A stretch of DNA of 64,000 bases from Beta vulgaris subsp. vulgaris (taxonomy: Eukaryota; Streptophyta; Magnoliopsida; Caryophyllales; Amaranthaceae): positions 52,747,776 to 52,811,775 of the forward strand of contig NC_079208.1 of the NCBI RefSeq assembly GCF_026745355.1, given 5' to 3'. This document shows positions 1 to 11,925 of this stretch, in pieces; within the stretch, counting starts at the first letter, position 1, and every line of letters begins with the position of its first letter. The notes beneath the pieces were generated by a model. That model made no database searches. It was given only the letters and a program-made list of their open reading frames with translations, and was not told the DNA's origin. The position numbers were made by a program, and so were the translations under genes.

Positions 1-975
1 GTGTGTGTGTGTGTGTGAATATATATTGAGTACGAGACATGCATGTTGCCATGTGCCACAAAGATTCCTCTAAATGCATATATGTACGACAACACGTGTT
101 GTTTAAATATTCATGTTGATATGATTTGGCATGAATGTTTATGTGGACTGTATATTTGAAATTTACGTGTCAGAACATTTATACCCTTAGATAAATAATT
201 ATGACATAATATGGATGTAGTAAATAAAACAATCCGATCTTAAAAAAAACATAATACAAATATATTAATACTTGTAAAAAAAAGGTAAATGCATATTCTA
301 CCATATCTTATATAGATTGTTACATAGATTTTAATCTTAGATTCAGATACATTATGTAATAACACAAATAAGTTCTAAAACATTTTGTTGTACAGAAAAA
401 GTAAGTGTCGGTAATTATCTTCCAGCAATTTTATTTGATAATAATTGTAATCTCCAATGTCAACATTGTATGTATTTCGAAGAAAGCTAATGGCTTTTCG
501 AGCTGCAGTTTCTTGTGAAAGATTGACCTCTGTAGAAGTCATTCCGACGAATCTTAGTGTATGTGGAAAGTTTGGAACTCCATGAATTTCAATGTATGCC
601 TTCAGTTTGTCATCAGTGGCAGAATGAATTCCATAGCATGGCACTGGTAGATTAAGTTGTATAAGCATGTCACGCAAAATTATCTTAATGCTTGTTTCCA
701 TTACTCGATGTGTTTCATCCATTACAAGTAACAATATTTTCAAAATTGTGGTAGTATTTGTTTGAGGGTGTATGTGTGTGTGTGTGTTTGTGTAAGTATA
801 TATTGAATACCAGTTTTATAATAAATGTACCATGCATGCTGACATTTGTCATAGATTTTGCTTCAAATTCATGTGTCTACGATAACACGTGTTGTTTAAA
901 TATTCATGTTGATATGATTTATCATGAATGTTTATGTGGGCTGCTTATTTGAAATTTACGTGTCAAAACATTTAT
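1..975. repeat. Direct duplication flanking a small ORF (copies 1-189 and about 770-975)
   Basis: Two segments of about 190-200 bases read in the same direction on either side of the ORF at 375-743. Both start with a (GT)n run followed by a TATATTGA-type stretch. They share ACACGTGTTGTTTAAATAT, the following TCATGTTGATATGATTT, and a GAAATTTACGTGTCA block. They differ by substitutions and a small insertion in the right copy. The unit (repeat plus ORF) may be one period of a longer tandem array cut by the window edge, or an element with short direct terminal repeats. No target duplication can be judged because the left end is outside the window. Confidence 0.75.
375..743 (-). CDS. Small protein with a weak dsRNA-binding-like C-terminal half
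   Basis: An uninterrupted 122-residue frame that I cannot assign to a named family. It looks like protein because it has mixed composition in an AT-rich stretch. The motif ETAARKAISFLRNTY near residues 79-93 resembles the last helix of double-stranded RNA-binding folds (A-A-x-x-A-x-x-x-L), and the preceding RFVGMTSTEV could be the last beta strand. The usual basic cluster of a functional dsRBD is not obvious. I see no signal peptide or membrane segment. The start is the first ATG of the frame; a second Met lies eight residues in. It sits between two copies of a 190-base direct repeat, so it may be part of a repeated unit. It could be a fragment of a larger intron-containing gene. Being a real gene is plausible but unproven. 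Confidence 0.4.
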   Translation of the reverse strand: MKILLLVMDETHRVMETSIKIILRDMLIQLNLPVPCYGIHSATDDKLKAYIEIHGVPNFPHTLRFVGMTSTEVNLSQETAARKAISFLRNTYNVDIGDYNYYQIKLLEDNYRHLLFLYNKMF

Positions 976-1397
976 GTCCTAAAAATCTGAAATTTTGGAG
1001 CAAATAATTTTGGAGCCAAAATTTACTCCCACATGCAGTCCCCATAGCTCCCCTCCCCCCTCAAAATGCCCCCAGTTTTGGTTCCCCTTTATTTTTTGGC
1101 CCCACTTTCTCTCCTTATTAATCTACACACATGCTAAACTTTTGCATTAATCTTACCTTAAGAAATTTTACCTAGGAGTCCGTGTCAAGGGAATTGTTGC
1201 ATTTAATTTGATACGGAGGAAATAACTTAAAACTATATGTCAAAGACGGGATGCATAAGACCCATTTTGTGAATCAGCTAATGAGGCGTTGGTTGCATAG
1301 AAGTTTCGTGCATTACTCATTAGAGATCATTCCTTTTGGCCCGCGAAATTGCAGTTTTTGAAATCGAGTTGAGGGAACATAGAACAAACAAGGGAGG
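960..1397. other. AT-rich spacer without a recognised gene
   Basis: Contains a C-rich patch near 1040-1080 and otherwise ordinary non-coding sequence. No frame with recognisable protein similarity. Confidence 0.5.
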
Positions 1398-1954
1398 TAG
1401 GGATGACAATCCAATCCGAAAGAAAAAAATGGATTCAACTCTGAAAAAAAAAATGATCAGATTTCGTTTAAAAAGTCCAACTCCGAGTCGGAGGAGGGTT
1501 GGAGTCGGATACCATAAAAAAATCCGACACCCGGATCCAACTCCGACTTTAAGGCAATTAATCCTTTTATTATTTGTATTAATGTGTTATGTATGTATAA
1601 TCTGACTCTGGCTTAAAGACAATTGTATTATTTAAGATTTTTCTACTGAAGAAATGATTGTTAAAAATAATAGTAATGTTTAGATTATTTAATTATATAT
1701 AATTTTCATACGATTATTAATAAAATAGTAATAATTAGATTATATGTATTGTAGAAGATTTTTTTATTAAAAAATGGGGCTAAAAAATAGTCGGATCGGA
1801 GTCGTATGTTAGAATTTTAAGTCGGATCAAACTCGAATTTTCGGAGTAGGATGTCCGAATAGGAGTCGAACTAAAAATTTAAAATATGACTTCTTATAGG
1901 GATAAAGTCGGATTATGTATAATCTGATCCAAGTCCGATCCTTTGCCATCCCTA
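1398..1954. mobile_element. Ac-like hAT MITE, 557 bp
   Basis: The ends are TAGGGATGACAA and, at the other side, TTGCCATCCCTA, an imperfect inverted pair of the Ac/Ds type (Ac itself ends CAGGGATG). The flanking eight bases are AAGGGAGG (1390-1397) and ATGAGAGG (1955-1962), a 6/8 match fitting the 8-bp target duplication of hAT elements. Short GTCGGA/TCCGAC words recur near both ends (about 1485-1545 and 1790-1945) in a pattern like subterminal transposase-binding repeats. There is no transposase frame, so it is non-autonomous. Target divergence suggests an old insertion. Confidence 0.75.
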
Positions 1955-3560
1955 ATGAGAGGAGAGAGAATGAAAGAATGGAACAATTAAGATGGTGCAT
2001 AAATAGCGTGATTGACATGGTAGAAGATATCATGGTGTATTGGTGTTGGAAAGTAATCTAAATTGTAAACATCTCTTAGGAAAAAAAGGAAAAACAAAAG
2101 CAAAAAAGGAACATAGAAAAGTAAATAAATAAAAAAAGAAGAGAGGACAGGATAATTATATATTTATATTGCCTAGTCAACTCAAGGGATAAGACAAAAA
2201 AAATAAGAAAAAAAATGGAGATAAAAAAGAAAGTATTGTGTAAGTTAGGATAGAGTGAAGATATGAATATTGTTTATAAAAAAAAAAGTCACCTAATATA
2301 AAAGGAAAAAAGGAAAAAAGGAAAAAAAAAAATAGAAGGAGGTTGATCTCATCTCAGTTTATGTATATTGATTTGCAAATGTGCCATGTGTACTATAATT
2401 TCAGTAGTATATTATGTTTTCAGATTATGGTGAAGGGAAAGCAAGTTTCCGAATTATATGGATATCTTGTTGTGTTTGAGATATAAATAATAAAATAAAG
2501 GAAACAAAAAAAGAAAAGAAAAAAAGGAAGAAGGAAGTGACATCATACATGGGGGCAGTAGTTGAAATTTTGTGGAATGTTGGGTCGGTGCACATACCCT
2601 TGTGCACCCAAACCCCAATTCCCTTTTTATATAAGATAAGAGATATCCAAAAGGTTGTTTATTAGTTAAAGGGGAGAGTTTAACGGACAATACTATTATA
2701 CTAATCAAGGAGGATTAGGATCGTCTCTGTGTTAAAATAAATTATAATGATTAAATTTTTTTGGTGAATAGGAAAAGATCGAAGAATTATTAATGAGTTT
2801 TTTTTTTGAAGAATAGGAGGAGAAGATGAAAAACACCTAATAGAAATTAATCTCTTTAAATTCGTAACTAAATTTAGGTTTTTTTTCTTTACACAAACAA
2901 ATAATAGAATTAGGCCTTTATATTTCAAAGGTCTTATACAGTTATTCATCCTACATATGATCTTAGCCCGCCTGTGGAGGACATATCATAAGGTTCTAGC
3001 TACTAAGTCTTCCTTTTAATTTATAATGGACAATTATTGACATGTAAAATTATAAACCATAAGTGCCAAGTGAAGGTTATAATGATAGTTTAGCAATCAA
3101 CCATTATCAAGAGACTGGGTGAAAGACACGTATGCTTGTGATTACAATCGATATGTGTCCTAATTCAATGGAGTATCTCTACGATATCTATATTCCTATT
3201 TATTAGCACTTAACATGCTTTTCAAACAAGTTTTTCTTGCATTAAAATTCTTTCTTGCGTTTAAGTATTTCATTAATTTGACGATTCTGTCTGGACCACC
3301 TTGGCATTTGGTTGACCTAATATAACTTTGATATAGTTTGTTTTTAATGAAATCAATTATCGCCTATCATCTAAAGCTTATAATAAAGACCATGTTTCTG
3401 TTAGATTTGCCCATATCTTATATATACTCTCACTTTCATTATGACGGTCGTCCGAGTATAAAATTAAGTGTTCCCATTTGGTGCAATATGGATTGAAAGA
3501 AAATTGTTGCTGGCAAACTTCAATGGCACGGCCCCCCGATCCCTCCGATCGAATACTATC
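1955..3560. other. AT-rich spacer, purine-rich on the plus strand at 2080-2335
   Basis: No gene recognised. The 2080-2335 stretch is dominated by A and G with many AAAAAAGG runs. Open frames here are short and low-complexity. Confidence 0.5.
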
Positions 3561-3561
3561 T

Positions 3562-3735
3562 ATATTGAGTTTATTTTGTAAAAAATCGCGTACTTTTAAA
3601 TTAAAATTAGGTAATGATAACTTGATAAGCCCAATATTAAAAAAAGCACAATAGTTACTAGTTTAATTCATTTAGGTCTACTTTTATATTAAAATTATGC
3701 CATCTCTTTTAATAATTTTTATTCCATATTTGATA
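3562..3735. repeat. Dispersed repeat, copy 1 (second copy at about 5372-5575)
   Basis: Shares with 5372-5575 the blocks CTTTTAAATTAAAATTAGG, GTCTACTTTTATATTAAAAT and CATCTCTTTTAATAATTTTT in the same order and orientation. The second copy has about 30 extra bases containing a repeated GTGACTAG word. The Stowaway MITE at 3763 and the foldback at 4263 lie between the two copies. I see no terminal structure that defines an element class. Confidence 0.65.
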
Positions 3736-3762
3736 GTGAACCCATTATAATAAAATTTATTA

Positions 3763-4045
3763 CTCCATCTGTCTCATTTTAACTTACTCACTTCACTTTG
3801 GGGGAGAATCAAGGAGGAAATACAAAAGTATGATAGAGAAACTGAAGAGGTGGAGAAAGAAACTGAAAAATGTGAGAGAGATATAAAATAGTGGGTTAAA
3901 AATATTAAAAAGTGAATGACATGGGTGATAAAGAAGGAGAAAGTAAATGTGATATGTTACCAAAAATAAATAAAACAACTATGTGTAGATTAAAAAAAAA
4001 TAGACTAAAAAGAAAAGTGTGTAGGATAAAAAGAAACGGAGGAAG
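3763..4045. mobile_element. Stowaway-type MITE, 283 bp
   Basis: Ends read CTCCATCTGTCTC and GAAACGGAGGAAG, variants of the Stowaway terminal CTCCCTCCGTTTC, with TA on both sides (3761-3762 and 4046-4047). Stowaways are non-autonomous Tc1/mariner elements that duplicate TA. The inside is AG-rich on the plus strand and has no coding capacity. Confidence 0.8.
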
Positions 4046-4262
4046 TAATTATTACCATTATGTATTAATTGATACATTTTGATGACACATAATTTTACAT
4101 TTAAACGAACATGTAGAGTGTTAAATAAACATGTCATATAATAAAGTATTACTTTGGATTAAAGATTAATATATTAATTTTAAATTGTTACAGTGAATAT
4201 TCAATGTCTCGAATAAGAAAAAAAATTGCTTCAATTTTCAATAAATTATGTAAGCAATTATA

Positions 4263-4695
4263 GAGTTTTTTGTGGGGATATACCAAGGTAATAGGGCATT
4301 TTGTGGGGATATACCTCACTAATTTTTTTTTTTTGTGGGGATATATCAACCTAAATTTAAGTTTTGTTAAAAGGTACCAAAATTACTATTTCCGGCGAGA
4401 AAGTCAAATTTCCAGCCTTTGACTTGATAGAAACTCGTGAGTGAGCCACAAATTGACAGTGAGGAAGTTGGAAGAAAATGAATGTAATAGAAGCAATTGA
4501 ATATCACGCACTATATATATAAAGAGTAATTAAGCATGTCAAAGGCCGGAAATTTGACTTTCTCGCCGGAAATAGTAATTTTGGTACCTTTTAACAAAAC
4601 TTGAATTTAAGTTGGTATATTCCCACAAAAAAAAATTAGTGAGGTAAATCCCCACAAAATGCTCTAATACCCTGGTATATCCCCGCAAAAAACTC
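4263..4695. mobile_element. MULE-type foldback MITE, 433 bp
   Basis: Arms of about 165 bases (4263-4428 and 4537-4695) pair over most of their length and begin GAGTTTTTTG / end CAAAAAACTC. Each arm contains TTTGTGGGGATATA-type words and a GGCGAGAAAGTCAAATTTCC block. The flanking nine bases are GCAATTATA (4254-4262) and GAAATTATA (4696-4704), an 8/9 match that fits the 9-bp duplication of Mutator-like elements. The loop of about 100 bases has no gene. Confidence 0.85.
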
Positions 4696-4704
4696 GAAAT
4701 TATA

Positions 4705-7700
4705 TTATAAAATCAAGTTAAAGGTAAAATAATGATTTTTCTATGATTGAAAGGAGTTCTAAAAATGCTTTGCCTTTTTTTTTTGTGTAGCAGTTTTATT
4801 TCGCTTTGAAATAAGACCACACATAATATACACGCTTATAATTCTATTTTATTTAGTTTTTAGTATTATTAAATTAGAAGCAACTATAACAAGTATTATA
4901 ATAGGAATATATTGTTTTGTGATAAGGCCTATAAGAATTACAATAATAATTTACCTATATGGCTAGTGATTGGCTACTAGTCTCTCGATTTCTTAAGCTA
5001 TTCGATATAATCTTCTTCAAACATGTAGCACAATAATGCATGAGCTAGCTCCAAGCTCCAAATGAAGAATACATTACCTAATTGCCTAAATTTGGATGAT
5101 TGAGTCAATGACTCAATGACTGCACTTGAACTTAGAGAGTTATTTTATCAATATATTTGCTCCTTAATTATTAATCGCAACCTTTGTCCTTATATGAAAG
5201 TTTCATATTAATTGCAATGTTTTCTTATTTGGTAATGTCTTATCTATCTTTTTCCTATCACACGAGTCTCTCTTTATATATTTATATCTCTTTTTTTTGC
5301 ATGGATTTTTTTAAAAAAATGTGTCAAAGGATGATATTTGAATATTAATGAAACTACAAATTTAGAAAATTATTCAAAATTGAGTTTCTCTTGTAAAAGA
5401 CCTCCTACTTTTAAATTAAAATTAGGCAATGGTAAGCCCGATATTTAAAAGAAAATAATTAGCCTAATAGTGACTAGGTTAATTTCTTTTGGTGACTAGC
5501 AGTTTAATCCATTTAGTGACTAGGTCTACTTTTATATTAAAATTAGACCATCTCTTTTAATAATTTTTGTTCAAAATTTGACTTATAAAATTAATCATTT
5601 GTGCCTAGTGATGGTTTATTAGTTTTTCATCCCCACTTCTTCCCTCCCCCCCCCCCCCCCCCAAATTCCTCACTTTTGAAAAACCAATCAGAATATTTTT
5701 TTCTTTCATTTAATATATATAGGCGTAATTTATTCACCTACGTAGTGTGAGGGCGTATTTGACTACCCCATTATAGAAGTTTTATGAAAAACATTTTCAA
5801 AGTCGCCAACAAGTCTTTAAAGGAAGAATCATAAACTTAATTGGATGTTGGAAAGGCTCAGGGACAACTATGGAATTTATCCAATGTAGATTTTTCCTTA
5901 ATAATTTCATTAATGGTCATGAACCAAAAATTGAGTTCAGGGGTGAGGGTACGAACATAGTCAGGAACCATGTTTGCGTATTGTTGGTTTCTACTAAATA
6001 ACGATCCATATCAAATTTTATGCAAAAGAACAACTAGATGATATTTACAAACACCCTTAAAAATTAGTTTAGGTTGGCTCATGAAACGCATAAAAAGAAT
6101 TACTTTTTTGGTGGTATGTTAATAAACAATCAAGATTATTGGGTTACTAATAGGTTGTCCATATTATCTGATTAATGTTAGAACATTTTTCTTAGGTATT
6201 GATTAGCAATAGTGACATATTGGTGATGAAAATATAAGTTGAACAATCATAACAATAGTAAGAAAAATAAAAAGGAGTAGAGATTAAAATGCACAAAATA
6301 ACGATTCTTACTTAAAGATATACATCATGAAAGAAATCATTAGTAACTTCAATAAAAAAATAAAAATTTAAGAATCCTAAGGAATATACCGATGTGGCTT
6401 GGGTCTAAGGAAATAACAACCATCAGGAGGAGCAATCGTGAAGCATTTCAACGAAAACTTGGAAGATTGATCAAGTGAGAATATGTGTTTATGTGTTTGT
6501 GTAGGAAAGTATGAAAATATGCAAGTATGAGAGCTTTTTCGCCTTGAGAGATTGCAGGTATTCGATGTATAAAAAATGTCTTTTATAAAAATGTCTTATA
6601 GGAAAATATTAAGAAAAAAGATAAGAAATAAAATTGTGTGTCACGCAAAAGCACACTCTTGTTTGATGTGCAACGCCATGTGTCAGGCGTGGATTGGTGC
6701 GCCCCAGTGCATTTTAGCAATGCGACAAGCGCATCGGCTGCGCTAGATGCGCTTGCAATCCAGACAACCTTTTTCACTTGAAACGTTTTTTTACAACCTT
6801 TTTTTTTATCTCCTTTAAATGTGAAACCAGCTATTTTACGAGATAAAATTTGATCTAATTTTCAAACAGAAATCCTTTACTTTAAAGTACGTTTGAAAAT
6901 ATTTATTTATTTTTGATAATATTTATTAAAATAATAAATAAATACAATTAATTATCATGAATAATTAATTGTGGTTTTTCAAAGTATTGGGCTCAAAATA
7001 TTTGTGGGTTCAAAATACAATTACTTATCAAGAATAATAAATTGAGTTTTGAAATTAGATATTGGATCTTTAATGCAAATAAATAGGCTTTATGCTTTTA
7101 AAAATAATTTTGGACTTGGCTTTTCGGACTACTCCTCCTTTGAATCGGACCAATTAAGAACGCGATATGTTTCATCATTAGAAACTTAAATGGAGAGACA
7201 TAATTATGTGCCTACAATATGTAACACCGATCCACCATTATTGGCTAAATAGGAAAATAGTCATATATCTCAAATATTAAAAGAAAAGAAAAATAGTCAT
7301 ATATATCTTGTATTCAATTTTTCATGAATCCATATATATTAAAAAATAATAATTTTCCCAAGATCATATAATGCATGTGCACACATGAATATACTCCTAT
7401 GTGATGGTGAAATCACTAAGATCTCCCCATGTGAGATAATCATGGTTTTCATAATCCTATCTTAAGCATTTTCTCCAAAAGTACACACCACAATTTATCA
7501 TGCTGTGATTTACATTTACTGATTGGAACACGTATGAATATATATATAAAAAAATCTATAAAGACCCCTTTTTTTAGTGCTTGGAATTTTTAGTTTTATA
7601 TTTTTCCTCTTGAGTGTTTTAAAAGGGTTACTAACCAAGTGCGTCTCAAAGCATGCATGTCCTTTTCTGATTTCTCCCCCATAAATTGACATCAAGAATT

Positions 7701-7773
7701 TCTTTGTCTTTATTTCATCTTTTGAATTGTTGTTGGGCCATCCACCCTTAGTGCTACGGATTGACATAGCTAA
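4705..7773. other. AT-rich non-coding stretch with a C17 homopolymer
   Basis: Apart from the second copy of the dispersed repeat at 5372-5575, I recognise nothing coding. A run of 17 C lies at 5646-5662. A locally GC-richer patch at 6640-6770 contains several GCGC and TGCGC words but no convincing frame. The rest is AT-rich with short spurious open frames. Confidence 0.5.
5372..5575. repeat. Dispersed repeat, copy 2 of the 3562-3735 unit
   Basis: Same orientation and block order as 3562-3735. Contains an internal duplication of a GTGACTAGG(T/C) word not present in copy 1. Class unknown. Confidence 0.6.
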
Positions 7774-7775
7774 TA

Positions 7776-8034
7776 CTCCTTCCGTTTCATTTTAATGGTT
7801 ACACTTTGATATTTTACACTATTTATAAATTTTACTTTGACCATCATTTGTAATTTATACGCGGATGAAAATATAGTCATGTGAGATCTTGTTAGATTCA
7901 TCATAACATATATTTTATTAATATATAATTTTTATAATTTTTACAAATACAAAATTAAAGATATATGTTCTCAAAATTTTGCATTGACATGCGTAAAAAG
8001 TGTAAGTATGTAGATTAAAATGAAATTGATAGAG
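7776..8034. mobile_element. Stowaway-type MITE, 259 bp
   Basis: Begins CTCCTTCCGTTTCATTTTAA and ends in a degenerate complement (TTAAAATGAAATTGATAGAG), flanked by TA at 7774-7775 and 8035-8036. Internal blocks such as TGACCATCATTTGTAATTTA, ATATAGTCATGTGAGAT and TTTTGCATTGACATG are shared with the MITE at 55227, in opposite orientation, so the two are siblings. Non-coding. Confidence 0.8.
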
Positions 8035-8814
8035 TACTATATGATAATATAACTTCTTTTAATCTGTGAAAATAAAATAACCCTATTTGACTTTGACTTA
8101 TTAATAAGCTCTTCTCTTAAGAGTAATTTTACCCTTCTTTAAGGGAATAGTTGCTATTTCATAATGATAAATCTCCCTACATCTCAAATTAATTGTTTTA
8201 ATTAAGTAAATCCTCTAAAACTATAATTTTGTCTCTTACTAGTTAAAATAATGCCTAGTTAACTGTAAATTACAAAATAATGCCTCAAATAGTTAATTCT
8301 AAAATACAACTTTTAACTAATTGTTCCGTTATTAGTTGCAAATGTAAGCAAAATAATTTTTCATTACAATCTTCATCTATTGCTCATTTTGGAACATTTA
8401 TGCTAGAAATTCTAAAATGAGGATCACTTTTAGCAATTAGCTAAATAACTTTGAGAAAAACGAAAAAAAATATTCTTTAAATTTTTTATTGATTAGTAGG
8501 ACTTCTCAAAACGTTGGTCCATCCATAACATCATAGCTAGGTCCAATACGATTAGCAACAACAATAAAGCAACGGATCCTCGTACAGTTTTTGTAACTTG
8601 TATGCTCCTATGTTGCCATGTTGGTGCCTTTTTTCATCATTAAAGCCTTCACAATTTACTTCATGCAATAGGTAATTAAAGCCGACCATGTACTCTCTCT
8701 TATCAAGTAATCATTACTATTATTATTATATTCAATAGCATAAGCCAATTGATTTATGTAATTATCAGTTATCAATTATTTTTACGTAAATAATAATGAC
8801 AATGATAATAATAC

Positions 8815-8815
<1 letters not shown>
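8035..8815. other. AT-rich spacer
   Basis: No gene or element recognised between the Stowaway MITE and the microsatellite. Confidence 0.45.

Positions 8816-8879
<64 letters not shown>
8816..8879. repeat. (AAT)n microsatellite, about 21 units
   Basis: A pure triplet run. It stands about 40 bases before the first recognisable Copia codons and coincides with the 5' truncation of that element, so it may be a break or repair point. Confidence 0.95.
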
Positions 8880-8921
8880 CCAAAACAATAAATATCTATA
8901 CAAATATATTAAAAGGCGTGC

Positions 8922-11820
8922 GTGATAATGTATACACGAGCCAAGAAAGAGTTGAAAACTCAGAAGCGACAGTTGGTGTACACTGATCTGTGGGGGCCTT
9001 CCTTAGTCAAATCCCTTGGAGGCTCACGTTACTTTGTTACCTTCATTGATGACCACAACAAGAAGGTATGGGTCTATTTCATGAAGAGAAAATCTAAGCT
9101 TCATGAGGCCTTCAAGAACTAGAAAGATGAGGTAGAGAGTCAGACTGAAAAGAAGATTAAGTGCATTAAGTCTGATAATGGAGGTGAGTATGAATGCAAA
9201 GCTCTTTGAGGAAAATGGCATCATTTTGAAGAGGATTGTTCCAGGGAAACTTCGACAGAATAGAGTCACAGAGAGGATGAACATGACACTGACTGAAAGG
9301 GCTAAAAGTACGAGGTTGCATGCGGGGCTACCTAAAACATTATGGCAGATTCAGTTAGTATAACAGCTTACTTGATCAACATGGGACCATCAGTTCCATT
9401 GAAGTTCAAGCTACCAGAGGAAGTTTGGAGTGGGAAGGAGGTAAATCTTTCTTTATGAAATTATTTGGTTGTGATGCTTATGTTCAATCTGAGAAACGCG
9501 ACAAGTTAGACCCAAAGACTGTTAAATGTTATTTTATTAGGTATGGTTATGATGGGTATCGGTGTTGAGAACCTAAAAGTAAGAAAATTTGAGACAAAGT
9601 GATGTCACTTTTGATGAGACTAAGTTGTATAAGGATGTTTATGGTGATAAATCTGAGATTACTGAGCTACTGGGAGTTCAGGAGAAGAAGTTATTTGTGA
9701 AGACTGAAGGCATTGATGGAAGAGATGTCATTGTTCCAGAACGGGTCGAGCAACAAAGAGATGAAGTTCACACTCTTGCAGAGTCCGATTCAGATGAGTC
9801 AGATAACTTACCGCAAGGTAATTCAGATGGTATTGTTGTCACGCCACCAAGAGGCCTCGATTATAGTACAGAGAAAATAGTCTCTCGATTTGACTTGAGA
9901 AAATCAGCAAGGGTGTACAGAATACCTAATCGATATTCTCCTTCTATGTTTTATTTTCTACTAACTGATGCAGGTAAACCAAAATCATATAAAGAAGCAA
10001 TAAATTCGACTGACTCATCCAAGTGGAAACTAGCCATGAAAGATGAGATGCAGTCCCTGGAAAAAGAATCAGACATGGGAGTTGTCTGCATTGCCTGCAG
10101 GTATGAGAGCACTTAGCAACAAGTGGATCTTCAGATTAAAGAAAGTGCACGATGGAAGTGTTAGGTATAAAGCGAAATTAGTAGTAAAAGGATTCCTACA
10201 ACCAGAGGGCATAGACTACAACGAGATATTTGCTCCCGTTGTGAAGTTAACTACTATTAGAGGTGATCATGGGCCGGGCCGGGCCGCGGCCAAAAAAATT
10301 TGCCCATTGGCCGGGCCGGGCCTAAATTAGGGCCGAATTTTTGTGTCCAAAGCCCGCTATTTCGGGCCGGTTAGCGGGCTTTTGCGGGCCAAACGGGTCG
10401 GGCTAAAAAATAGACTAAAAAGTCGTTTTTAGCTTGCCCAAAGCCCGCCCAAAAACAAAAAAAAAAAACGACCGGGCCGAAAAATTCTACCCAAAACCCG
10501 GCCCAAAACCCAGCCGGGCCAGCGGGCTGGGCCAAAATGATCACCTCTAACTACTATACATATCTTGTTGGCTATTGTTGCTGCTGAAAATTTGTTCTTA
10601 GAACAGATGGATGTTAAGATCGCGTTTCTACATGGTGATCTGGATGAGGAGATCTACATGAAGCAACCGGATGGCTTTAATGTTCGCGGAAGGGAGAAAT
10701 TAGTGTGCAAGCTCAAGAGGAGCTTATATGGATTAAAGCAGGCTTCGAGACAGTGGTACCTAAAATTTGACACTTTCATCTGTAGCAATGGGTTCAAGAG
10801 AGCTGCAAGCGATCATTGTTGCTATTTTCAGAGGTATGTAAATGATTATGTTTACTTACTTCTGTATGTTGATGATATGCTAATTGTTGGTACGAGCATG
10901 TAGGTGATAAATAGTGTGAAGGGAAAGCTATCACAGAAATTTGAGATGAAGGATTTGGGTGAATCTACACATACAAATCTTAGGTATGAGGATTTTCAGG
11001 GACAAGTCTACTGGTAATGTTGAAGTTGTCTTAGGAAGATTACATTCTTAAGGTACTAAAGAGGTTTAATGTGGGAGACGAAAACCCAGAAACTCGTCGC
11101 TTCCTAGCGACCACAAATTGATAAGGGAGCACTCACCAATTATAGAAGAAGAAAAGGAGCGGATGATCATTGTTCCCTATACTTCGGCAGTTGGTAGCTT
11201 GATGTATGCCATGGTTTACACATGGCCATACATTGCTTTTACAGTGGGAGTTGTGAGTAGGTTTGTTTCTAATCCAAGTGAGAAACATTGGAATGATGTG
11301 AAGTGGTTACTAAGGTACTTGAAGAGCACTTCAGGTATGGGGCTTTGCTTTTGGAAGAAATGAGTGAATCTTGAGGGTTATGTTGATGCTGATCTAAGTG
11401 GAGATATAGATACAAGAAAAAAGCACGTCTTGATATGTCTCTACTGTAGGTGGTACTGAAGTGAGTTGAATGTCCAAGTCACAGAAGTGTATCTCTTTGG
11501 CTACTACAAAGTCTGAGTATGTGGCTATGTCGGAGGCAGGTAAGGAGATGTAATGACTTATTGGTATTCTTGAAGAGATGGACATTAAACACGAGAAAGT
11601 GGTACTTTATAGTGATAGTCAAAGTGCGGTGCATTTGGCTAAGAATCCCATATATCATTGTAGGACTAAGCACATTCGACGGTGCTTTCACTACATCCGG
11701 AGTTGAATGGAAGAGAATTTATTATATTTGGAGAAAGTGTTGGGTGCTAAGAACCCATCTAATATGCTCACAAAGAGTGTGAGTTGTGACAAACTAAGGT
11801 TGTGCCGGATCTTAATGGGC
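8922..11820 (+). pseudogene. Copia pol remnant: integrase, reverse transcriptase, RNase H
   Basis: A Ty1/Copia polyprotein missing gag, protease and the front of integrase. The order integrase-RT-RNase H is diagnostic of Copia. Integrase shows YTDLWGP (first Asp, about 8980), SDNGGEY (second Asp, about 9170) and VTERMN (Glu, about 9265). A proline/acidic linker runs 9589-9980. RT includes KWIFRLKK, KLVVKGF and the catalytic box YVDDM (about 10866). RNase H shows GYVDADLSG (about 11380), KSEYVAMSEAG (about 11512) and DSQSAVHLAKNP (about 11615). The frame is broken by stops and shifts, for example a TAG at 9121 and an internal stop at 10114, and by a 292-bp hAT MITE at 10258. It is non-functional. 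The matching 3' LTR follows at 11926. Confidence 0.93.
10258..10549. mobile_element. GC-rich hAT MITE, 292 bp, inside Copia RT
   Basis: Termini TAGAGGTGATCA and TGATCACCTCTA are a perfect 12-bp inverted repeat. The insertion is flanked by identical eight-base copies ACTACTAT (10250-10257 and 10550-10557), the hAT hallmark. The inside is built from GGGCCGGGCC, GCGGGC and GCCCA words, in sharp contrast to the AT-rich surroundings. It splits the Copia RT frame just after the PVVKLTTI segment, and removing one TSD copy plus the element restores the host frame at that point. It has no coding capacity. The perfect TSD suggests it is younger than the Copia. Confidence 0.95.
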
Positions 11821-11925
11821 CTTCGGTAATTGTTGATGAAGATGGTGCTTTAGGAATTGTGATGAATGAAAGGATGATGATGGTATAAGCCGTAGTTCAC
11901 TTACACCTATCTCCAAGTTGGAGAT

